The notes under the pieces were generated by a model. The model had not been told where the DNA came from, ran no database searches, and saw only the letters and a list, made by a program, of their open reading frames with translations. Of a DNA stretch of 11,423 nt, positions 1-6,052 are shown in pieces (position 1 is the first letter of the stretch; each line of letters starts with the position of its first letter). Both the position numbers and the translations under genes were made by a program. This stretch comes from CAYLHF01 sp964383365 (GTDB lineage Bacteria; Bacteroidota; Rhodothermia; Rhodothermales; UBA10348), in the NCBI GenBank assembly GCA_964383365.1, contig CAYLHF010000058.1, positions 1-11,423 on the forward strand, read 5' to 3'.

Positions 1-53
1 GCGGTGGCGGCGAAGGTTGTGAGTGCGAAAGCGATGGCGAAAAACTTGTTCAT
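1..53 (-). CDS. N-terminal fragment of an exported protein (signal peptide), cut by the window edge
   Basis: The minus strand from the ATG at 53-51 reads MNKFFAIAFALTTFAAT and then leaves the window. This is a textbook signal-peptide start: one Lys, then a hydrophobic run rich in Phe, Ala and Leu, then small residues. A good ribosome binding site, AGAGGA at 66-61, lies 7 nt before the ATG, which supports the start. The mature protein is outside the window, so its function cannot be named. It is transcribed divergently from the ABC permease at 403, and the two share the 54-402 intergenic region. It is too short to be found by length alone; the call rests on the combination of RBS and signal peptide. 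Confidence 0.6.
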   Translation of the reverse strand, partial: MNKFFAIAFALTTFAAT

Positions 54-67
54 TGTCCTGTCCTCTA

Positions 68-98
68 TGGCGTGTTGTGCTGCTGTTGGCGTGTTGTG
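68..98. repeat. 12-bp tandem direct repeat, 19-bp period
   Basis: TGGCGTGTTGTG occurs at 68-79 and again at 87-98, with a 7-base spacer. The pair sits directly upstream of the RBS of the minus-strand signal-peptide gene, so it lies in that gene's leader or promoter. The 19-bp spacing is close to two helical turns and would suit two copies of a regulator, but no known site is recognised. Confidence 0.5.
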
Positions 99-256
99 TT
101 GAGAGGACTTGCAAGGGGTGTGCCGTCACGGATGGAGGAACCGGATGACGGACGAGGTGTCGCCACAATAGGCCTCAAAAAGCCGTGAATACGTCGATTT
201 GCAGCCAGTTTTGGTTTGGCACAGTATCTACGACCCAGAAATATGCTGCGGAAAAG

Positions 257-274
257 TGTTTCGACATCGAAACA
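257..274. promoter_or_regulatory. Perfect 8-2-8 inverted repeat, possible operator
   Basis: TGTTTCGA, spacer CA, TCGAAACA form a perfect dyad between two divergent genes. The arms are too short and the spacer too tight for a terminator. A binding site for a dimeric repressor or activator is more likely. No regulator family is assigned. Confidence 0.4.
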
Positions 275-325
275 GTGTCGCATCGACGACGCAACAGGTC
301 CGTCGGCACCGTGAGCCGTAGCTAC

Positions 326-337
326 ACATCCGGATGT
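326..337. promoter_or_regulatory. 12-bp perfect palindrome, possible operator
   Basis: ACATCCGGATGT is fully self-complementary and lies about 65 bases before the permease start. The half sequence CCGGAT recurs at 344-349. It could be a dimeric regulator site; chance is also possible at this length. Confidence 0.3.
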
Positions 338-386
338 AACTAACCGGATCATCATTTCGTCCATAGGGTCACGCAACGTCACGAGA

Positions 387-392
387 TATAAT
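387..392 (+). promoter_or_regulatory. TATAAT, candidate -10 box of the permease gene
   Basis: A perfect sigma-70-type -10 hexamer lies 10 bases before the ATG at 403. I see no convincing -35 hexamer at 16-18 bp spacing (the bases around 363-370 are a poor match). If used, transcription would start within a few bases of the ATG, giving an almost leaderless mRNA. That would agree with the lack of a Shine-Dalgarno sequence before 403. Confidence 0.25.
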
Positions 393-402
393 CCAGCCGG
401 AC

Positions 403-2823
403 ATGCTGAAGAATTACATCAGAATCTCCATTCGTCACATCCGCCGCCACACCGGTTATGCGCTCATGAATATCGTCGGCCTGGCGGTCGGCCTAGCGGC
501 ATTCGTGATCGCTTTTCTCTTCGTTCAGCACGAATTGAGCTTTGAAAACGACATCTTGCGGGCAAACGATACGTACCGGACCAATCTGGATGCCCAGGTC
601 ATGGGACAAGCAATGCTCTCGACGAGTTCACCATCGCCGCTTGCTCGGACATTGAAGGACGAAGTTTCGGAAGTCGAAAAGGCATCCCGACTGGATGACT
701 TCGGTACGACGTTGGTCGACGCCGGAGAGCGAAGATTCTACGAGTCGCAGTTTTTCATGGCCGACCCGGATCTCTTTGACATTTTCGACATCGAGCTTCT
801 GGCAGGAAACACAAAAACCGCCATCGAAGAACCGAACACGGTCGTTATTACCGAGGCCATCGCCCGGAAGTACTTTTCGACGGCGGACGTGATTGGAAAG
901 CGTCTCAAGGTCAATACGCGATATGACCTGGAAATAACGGGAATTCTGCCTCCGCCGCGGTCGAATTCTCATTTCCGGCCCGACATGATCGGATCGTTCG
1001 CGAGCCGATCAGATGCAAACAGTACGGTCTGGCTTAATAATTCATACTCGACGTATCTCAGGCTGGCTCCGGGTACGGATCCCTTGCGCGTCGAGTCCAG
1101 TCTGGTGGATCTGATCCGGAAGTATGTCGGTCCCGAAGTAGAGCAATTCATGGGGCAATCCTTTGACGATGCGCTCGCCGCCGGCCTTCGCTACCGAATG
1201 ATTCTCGAATCCGTACCATCGATATATCTGCATTCGAAGGCAGATGATCAGATCGATAGCATAGGGAATATTCAGTACGTCTACATTCTGGCGATTATCG
1301 GTCTATTCGTCCTGCTGATAGCATGTATCAACTTCATGAACCTGACGACCGCAAGAGCGACGAGTCGGGCCAGGGAAGTCGGTATCCGAAAAGTCATGGG
1401 ATCCGGTCGCATCCAGCTAATCAGACAGTTTCTCGGGGAGACCGTGATTCTAGCTCTTCTGTCGCTCGTCATTGCGATGGCGATCGTAGCGCTTGTTCTT
1501 CCCGCTTTTAATTCAATTGCGGGAACGTCGATCGAAGTACAGTGGTGGATTGCACCGGTCATTTTGCTGTCCGCCGTAGTAACCGGACTGCTCGCTGGTA
1601 TTTACCCGGCCTTTGTGCTCTCCGGATTTCGCCCGGCGGTTGTCCTCAAGTCAGCCTCCGGGACCGGCGCTCGCCATTCCTGGCTAAGGAGTTCGCTCGT
1701 CGTGTTTCAATTCAGTATTTCGATTGCACTTCTGGTCGGGACTGGGGTGGTGTCCAGACAGCTCAATTTCCTCAAGAATCAAGATCTGGGTTTTGAAGAG
1801 GAGCAGGTTGTTGTGTTACCGATTCGAACGAAGGCGGGCGATGAGGGTTATGAAACGTTTCGCCAGGATCTGTTGGGGAATCAAGGTATCGTGACTGTAG
1901 CAGCCGGGGGGCTTATTCCTGGGCCTGATCATATCCACAACAACACGGCTTTTTCGTGGGAAGGCTCGGAGCCGGGGCAGTATGTTCTTGCGGGTACCGG
2001 AAATATATCACCGGATTATGTGAAGACGCTCGGGATGGAGGTCGTGGCGGGGCGTTCGTTTTCGTACGACCACCCGGCAGACACCGAAGGGTGGATGATC
2101 AACGAATCGGCGGCCTCCAAAATGGGATTCTCCGCGGAGGAGGCGGTCGGAAAAACGATTACCCGATCGCAGGCGAATGAGGACGGATCAGATCATGTCG
2201 GTCCGATTATAGGGGTGGTTCGCGACGCTCATTTTGAGAGTTTCCGGGTGAGCACACGTCCGTTGGTTTTCGCCGGGCGTCAGGACTACCGATATATCCC
2301 GGTTCGGATTCGACCGGAGCGAACGAGTGAGACGCTGGCATTCCTGAAGGAACGATGGAGCCAACTCGAACCCGAATTCGCATTTAGATACTTCTTTCTC
2401 GACGAGGAATTCCAGCAATTCTACGAGCAGGAGCAGCGATTAGGCACCATCGCCAGGGCATTTACAGGACTGGCTATCTTGATCGCGTGTCTGGGTCTCT
2501 TCGGCCTCGCTTCCTTTGTCACTGCCCAGCGAACCCGGGAAATCGGCGTCCGCAAGGTACTCGGAGCCAGCGTCCCCGGAATCGTCGCCCTGCTGTCGAG
2601 GGAATTCATTCTGTTGGTGCTACTTTCGTGTGTCGTCGCATTTCCGGCTGCCTGGTTCGTTATGAAGGAGTGGCTACAGGGATTTGCGTACGCTACTGAT
2701 ATTGGAGTCGCCGTCTTCGTTTACGCCGGCGTTTCGGCAGTACTCATCGCGTGGCTGACGGTGGCCTGGCAATCCATCCGAGCCGCGCTTTCCAATCCGA
2801 TCGTCGCCTTGCGTTACGAGTAG
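403..2823 (+). CDS. ABC transporter permease, MacB/FtsX family, two-module
   Basis: This 806-residue inner-membrane protein has two tandem MacB/FtsX modules. Module 1 has TM1 at about 18-41, a large periplasmic MacB_PCD-type domain at about 45-285, then three TMs (about 292-314, 345-367, 382-405). The cytoplasmic coupling segment AREVGIRKVMGS lies at 323-334. Module 2 has a TM at about 430-450, a second periplasmic domain to about 680, and TMs at about 687-706, 734-753 and 766-788, with a second coupling segment REIGVRKVLG near 712-721. The start MLKNYIRISIRHIRRH and the end NPIVALRYE are typical of the approximately 800-residue permeases abundant in Bacteroidota and relatives. Such proteins work with a MacB-type ATPase in mechanotransmission or efflux and do not form a classical pore. 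No ATPase gene lies in the window, so the partner is elsewhere or shared. The substrate is unknown. The start is fixed by family agreement, not by an RBS. Confidence 0.9.
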   Translation: MLKNYIRISIRHIRRHTGYALMNIVGLAVGLAAFVIAFLFVQHELSFENDILRANDTYRTNLDAQVMGQAMLSTSSPSPLARTLKDEVSEVEKASRLDDFGTTLVDAGERRFYESQFFMADPDLFDIFDIELLAGNTKTAIEEPNTVVITEAIARKYFSTADVIGKRLKVNTRYDLEITGILPPPRSNSHFRPDMIGSFASRSDANSTVWLNNSYSTYLRLAPGTDPLRVESSLVDLIRKYVGPEVEQFMGQSFDDALAAGLRYRMILESVPSIYLHSKADDQIDSIGNIQYVYILAIIGLFVLLIACINFMNLTTARATSRAREVGIRKVMGSGRIQLIRQFLGETVILALLSLVIAMAIVALVLPAFNSIAGTSIEVQWWIAPVILLSAVVTGLLAGIYPAFVLSGFRPAVVLKSASGTGARHSWLRSSLVVFQFSISIALLVGTGVVSRQLNFLKNQDLGFEEEQVVVLPIRTKAGDEGYETFRQDLLGNQGIVTVAAGGLIPGPDHIHNNTAFSWEGSEPGQYVLAGTGNISPDYVKTLGMEVVAGRSFSYDHPADTEGWMINESAASKMGFSAEEAVGKTITRSQANEDGSDHVGPIIGVVRDAHFESFRVSTRPLVFAGRQDYRYIPVRIRPERTSETLAFLKERWSQLEPEFAFRYFFLDEEFQQFYEQEQRLGTIARAFTGLAILIACLGLFGLASFVTAQRTREIGVRKVLGASVPGIVALLSREFILLVLLSCVVAFPAAWFVMKEWLQGFAYATDIGVAVFVYAGVSAVLIAWLTVAWQSIRAALSNPIVALRYE

Positions 2824-2878
2824 CAACTTTCTCCGCTGCTCCGGGTCGTATCGACGCACACTCATTATATATGCCAAG

Positions 2879-3637
2879 ATGCGTCCTTACTCACTCATCA
2901 TCATTGTGTGTCTTCTATCAAGTCTCGGATGTGCCAACACGCGTCCTGATCTCTCCCGACACCCGACGGGCGTCATATTTGTTCGACTTGCAGGCGGGGA
3001 TTTCGAGATGGGCGATACATTCGACCGAAAGAACCAGGATGCACTCCCATCGCGATTGATACATGTGGAGCCATTCTACCTGTCCACGTATGAGACGTCA
3101 TTCGCCCAGTACGATATTTTTGCGAGAGCGACCGGGCATCCTCTACCTGCCCCGGATCTGGTCAAGAGGGGTGATCGTGCAGCCGGTGATATTTCATGGG
3201 AAGACGCTGTTGCCTATTGCAGTTGGCTGGGTGGGCGGTTGCCGACGGAAGAAGAGTGGGAATTTGCGGCGGCGGGAGGCGAACGGAAACAACGTTTCGC
3301 AGGTACCGATCGAATCGACGAGGCTGACACCCTGTTTCGTCACCTGCCAAATGCCCACGGCACATCGGGTTCGATCTATGAGGGAACTCCCAACGCGTTC
3401 GGCTTTCTCAATATGAGCGGAAACGTGGCCGAATGGATTGGGGACTATTACGAGTCCTATCCTGAACCATCTGAAGGTCCTGTCTGGTATGACCCGGCCA
3501 CCCGACAGATCAGAATCGTCAGAGGCGGCGGGTTCTCCAGCAGTCTCGACGTCTTGCAGACCTTCTGGAGAGCGGGGACGCTGGTTTCCGTGCGCACTCC
3601 TACAATCGGAGTTCGCTGCGCGAGGTCATCAGAGTAG
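2879..3637 (+). CDS. SUMF1/FGE-fold (formylglycine-generating-enzyme-like) lipoprotein, catalytic cysteines absent
   Basis: The protein has 252 residues. Residues 1-18 form a lipoprotein signal with SLGC at 15-18, so Cys18 is the likely lipidated residue and the protein is membrane-anchored outside the cytoplasm. The rest is a complete FGE-sulfatase fold: GGDFEMG (39-45), ISWEDAVAYCSWLGG (105-119), RLPTEEEWEFAAAGG (120-134), NAFGFLNMSGNVAEW (172-186), VRGGGFS (214-220) and GVRCAR (244-249). True FGE has a copper-binding catalytic Cys-x4-Cys just after the RGGS motif. Here that stretch reads FSSSLDVL with no Cys, so sulfatase activation is unlikely. A structural or ligand-binding role, as in other FGE-fold lipoproteins such as GldJ/GldK, is more plausible, but the protein is much smaller and is not called as either. 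It lies 55 bases after the permease stop with no visible terminator between, so co-transcription is likely. Confidence 0.85.
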   Translation: MRPYSLIIIVCLLSSLGCANTRPDLSRHPTGVIFVRLAGGDFEMGDTFDRKNQDALPSRLIHVEPFYLSTYETSFAQYDIFARATGHPLPAPDLVKRGDRAAGDISWEDAVAYCSWLGGRLPTEEEWEFAAAGGERKQRFAGTDRIDEADTLFRHLPNAHGTSGSIYEGTPNAFGFLNMSGNVAEWIGDYYESYPEPSEGPVWYDPATRQIRIVRGGGFSSSLDVLQTFWRAGTLVSVRTPTIGVRCARSSE

Positions 3638-3670
3638 CACAGGCAATGGATGCTGAGTCCGGGTCGTAAT

Positions 3671-3702
3671 AGTCACTCGGTTCGAGACGCGTCCGAGTGA
3701 CC
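3671..3702. terminator. Hairpin in the convergent gap, possible bidirectional terminator
   Basis: GTCACTCGG (3672-3680) and CCGAGTGAC (3693-3701) form a perfect 9-bp stem with a 12-base loop. It lies between the stop of the plus-strand lipoprotein gene and the stop of the minus-strand operon, where a shared terminator is expected. No T-tract follows on either strand, so it is not a canonical intrinsic terminator. It may protect 3' ends or act with Rho. Confidence 0.45.
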
Positions 3703-3738
3703 TGAGGTACCAATCACGACCCCACGTAAAGTTATACC

Positions 3739-4509
3739 TTACCTCCGTTTCCCATGTCTGCGAACGAATCGCAGGACGCCTGTAATAAACGTGAGAGGGT
3801 GGGGTGGGCAGCCCGGGACGAAGAGATCTATCGAAATATCATCAATACTACCGCGGGCGACAGCCGGGCTGTTGGCAAACACGCCTCCGGAAATTGAACA
3901 GGCCCCTGTCATTATTACCATTTTCGGGTCAGGTACAGCTTCATAACAGGTGAGAAAGGGGCCGAGCATGTTTCGAGTTAATGGCCCTGTCAGGACTATT
4001 CCGTCTGCATGACGAGGAGACGCAACAAATTCGATTCCGTACCGGGCCATGTCGAAGTTCACATTGCTGCAGGCACCCAGTTCCAATTCGCATCCATTAC
4101 AGCCACCGGCAGATACCTGCCGCAATTTGAGAGATCCCCCGAATATGTCTTCGATTTCAGAACGAACCCCCGAATATTCAGGCCTATACGAAAAGGGTTT
4201 GCCATCGACCGCGTAGAGCGTATCCCGCCTTTCCGACGCGAGGTGATAATCGTTAGAAAAGTGGATCTTGTTTGTCGGGCAGACGGTCTCACATGCTCCA
4301 CAGAATACGCAGGAACCCAGGTCGATCGATACCGGGTGGAGTGAAATAGCTTCGGTTGGGCAGACATCGAAACATCGAGAGCAGCCTTCTGAGCATGACG
4401 TTGAATCGATGTCAGGACGGCCGCGAAATCGATGTGTTAGAGTGACATCATCCACGTCGGCAATGGTCTGTCTGCCGTGCTGTTTCAGAATTTTGAGTGA
4501 TTCAAACAT
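3739..4509 (-). CDS. Fused dicluster ferredoxin / NuoB-HyfI-like small subunit of an Ehr-type complex
   Basis: This 256-residue protein joins two modules that are separate genes (hyfH and hyfI, or nuoI and nuoB) in classical systems. Residues 39-50 carry a first [4Fe-4S] motif (C39, C43, C46, C50-Pro) with an unusual C-x3-C opening. Residues 67-77 carry a second, normal one (C67, C70, C73, C77-Pro). From about 125 the small-subunit domain has GGCNGCELE (C137, C140), GACSISGG (C204) and VPGCPPHP (C234), the four ligands of the N2-type proximal cluster in the hydrogenase-style CxxC arrangement. There is no signal or TM segment, so it sits in the cytoplasmic arm and passes electrons toward the large subunit. 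It is the last gene of the operon, starting 11 bases after the large-subunit stop. All Fe-S ligands are intact although the partner large subunit lacks its NiFe ligands. Confidence 0.9.
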   Translation of the reverse strand: MFESLKILKQHGRQTIADVDDVTLTHRFRGRPDIDSTSCSEGCSRCFDVCPTEAISLHPVSIDLGSCVFCGACETVCPTNKIHFSNDYHLASERRDTLYAVDGKPFSYRPEYSGVRSEIEDIFGGSLKLRQVSAGGCNGCELELGACSNVNFDMARYGIEFVASPRHADGIVLTGPLTRNMLGPFLTCYEAVPDPKMVIMTGACSISGGVFANSPAVARGSIDDISIDLFVPGCPPHPLTFITGVLRFVRRHGKRR

Positions 4510-4520
4510 GATCCTATCGC

Positions 4521-6050
4521 CTAGAGGTCGTGGCCGCAGTATGACAAATTGAAACTCTTATTGCATATCGGGAAATCCGATATTTCGTTATGTCTAATGG
4601 CTACCGTCTCGGCATGCCAGTTATGAAAACTCGGATCAACGATTTTATATCTCTCAAACTGACCGTCGGTACCCGTCACAGCCACGTGACATATTACGCC
4701 TCTCCATCCTTCGACCAGCGAGACAGCCAAGCTGTCAGGAGCTATGCATGGATATTCAAGCAGATACGCAGTATCCATGCTGTTGTCCAGATTCGTTTCT
4801 GGAACGCGGGGGTCTTGAGAGAGCATTTTTTTCACATAGGCAAACGATGCCTCCAACTCTAGACGACGTAGCTTTGCGCGTGCCAGTACATCCCCGGAAT
4901 CCGTTGTGACGGGCGTATATGGTAGCACTCGATAGTAGAAAGAAGGGTGAGACAACCGGGCATCGCGTGTGATTCCGCACGAGCGAGCGACCATACCAAC
5001 CGTCCCCAGTCGGAGTGCATCTTGCTTGGAAATAAAGCCCGTGTTTTCGAATCGATGGAGGAGACTCCTCTCATTGAAGATGGATCGGCAGGCCTCTCGA
5101 AGACGATGTTCGACATCGGAGAGGATGTCAGTGAGTCGTCGAATCTGAGTCCGCTTCAAACGGGTCGGATTCGTTCCAATTCGGATAAACGACCGTCCAG
5201 TTCGGCTGCCGCAGAGTTCCTGTTCGGCGTTGATGATCGGTGTTCGAAGTCCACCCAGAACAGCTGCGCCAAACTGAAAGCCAACATCGGCGCACATCGC
5301 GCTCAGGTCCCCGATATGCATGGCCATTCGCTCCAGTTCCAATCCCAACGTGCGGGTCCAGTCGGTATCCTCCGAGGCGTTAATACTCGAAAGAGATTCC
5401 ATCACGGAAGCGAATGCTGCCGTGTGGCCGATTACGCTGTCACCGCTGATTGACTCGGCCAGGATCGTCTGTCGCAGTGGATTCCGGGTCCGGATCAGCG
5501 CCTGCTCGATGCCCCGATGCTGATATCCCAGTTGAACCTCCAGATGAAGGATACGCTCACCGTGACATTGAAAACGAAAATGGCCAGGCTCTATAATACC
5601 GGCATGAATAGGCCCGACTCCAACTTCATGAATCTCTTCGCTGTCAATCTGAAAAAACGGATACGTCTCGACTTCACTCTCCGCTCTTCGTTCAACTGAA
5701 TATCGAATCGGTTTAGGCCACGGATGACCGGCGAAATTGAGGTCGAAGTCTTCGGCAAGTTCACGCTCGAAACGTTCGAAAGCCGGAAACTCCGCCGATA
5801 GCGCAGGCAGCGTCGATGGATTCGAGTGATCGACCCGGTGACGTAAGACACCAACGGTTCCGACTGCGCTCAAGGCCATGATGCAGAAGCACTCGGTATG
5901 ACTGTCGGCACGGAGTCCGAAGTAAGCCAGAGGATACGTATCCTCTTCCTTCATGCACGTCTCGACGGTTGACCAAAAGACGTTATAGGAATGCAGGGGG
6001 ATCTCTCCGCGAGAAATCAGACTCGTAAGACTTAAATCGACGATTTTCAT
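4521..6050 (-). CDS. NuoC-NuoD/HyfG-like large subunit without [NiFe] ligands (Ehr-type)
   Basis: This 509-residue protein is a fusion of a 30-kDa NuoC-like domain and a NuoD/hydrogenase large-subunit domain, as in HyfG/HycE. The first domain ends with FERELAEDFDLNFAGHP (91-109) followed by WPKPIRY. The second begins with GPIHAGIIEPGHFRF (146-160) and LGYQHRGIE (174-182), strongly group 4 hydrogenase-like. The L1 motif, normally ERxCGxC...H, reads ESISGDSVIGH (199-209): both cysteines are Ser (S202, S205), and His209 is kept. The C-terminal L2 motif, normally DPCxxC, reads NLSYCG (501-506): the ligand positions are S503 and G506, with one shifted C505. The chain ends three residues later, so there is no cleavable maturation tail. 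It therefore cannot bind a normal NiFe centre and fits Ehr complexes of unknown substrate. The ATG lies 2 bases after the hyfF-like stop, implying coupled translation. Confidence 0.9.
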   Translation of the reverse strand: MKIVDLSLTSLISRGEIPLHSYNVFWSTVETCMKEEDTYPLAYFGLRADSHTECFCIMALSAVGTVGVLRHRVDHSNPSTLPALSAEFPAFERFERELAEDFDLNFAGHPWPKPIRYSVERRAESEVETYPFFQIDSEEIHEVGVGPIHAGIIEPGHFRFQCHGERILHLEVQLGYQHRGIEQALIRTRNPLRQTILAESISGDSVIGHTAAFASVMESLSSINASEDTDWTRTLGLELERMAMHIGDLSAMCADVGFQFGAAVLGGLRTPIINAEQELCGSRTGRSFIRIGTNPTRLKRTQIRRLTDILSDVEHRLREACRSIFNERSLLHRFENTGFISKQDALRLGTVGMVARSCGITRDARLSHPSFYYRVLPYTPVTTDSGDVLARAKLRRLELEASFAYVKKMLSQDPRVPETNLDNSMDTAYLLEYPCIAPDSLAVSLVEGWRGVICHVAVTGTDGQFERYKIVDPSFHNWHAETVAIRHNEISDFPICNKSFNLSYCGHDL

Positions 6051-6052
6051 AG

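Larger units (their letters stand above)
54..402. other. Divergent intergenic region with repeats and dyads
   Basis: About 350 bases separate the signal-peptide gene (minus) from the permease gene (plus). The region contains a 12-bp tandem repeat (68-79 and 87-98), an 8-2-8 inverted repeat (257-274), a 12-bp perfect palindrome (326-337) and a TATAAT hexamer (387-392). A minus-strand open frame of 105 codons crosses it, but its translation has no recognisable domain or RBS, so I treat the region as non-coding and regulatory. Confidence 0.55.

Noticed and set aside
65..382. 105-codon minus-strand ORF in the left intergenic region
   Set aside because: No recognisable domain, mixed-composition translation, no convincing RBS, and it covers the dyads and promoter region between two better-supported divergent genes.
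2879..3637. True formylglycine-generating enzyme
   Set aside because: The catalytic Cys-x4-Cys site after the RGG motif is absent and the protein is a lipoprotein.
2879..3637. Gliding-motility GldJ or GldK
   Set aside because: The fold is shared, but the protein is far shorter and no other gld gene is nearby.
3671..3702. Canonical Rho-independent terminator
   Set aside because: The stem is perfect but there is no T-tract on either side, so only a possible bidirectional terminator is called.
4947..5453. 168-codon plus-strand ORF
   Set aside because: Lies antisense inside the well-supported large-subunit gene and has no recognisable motif.
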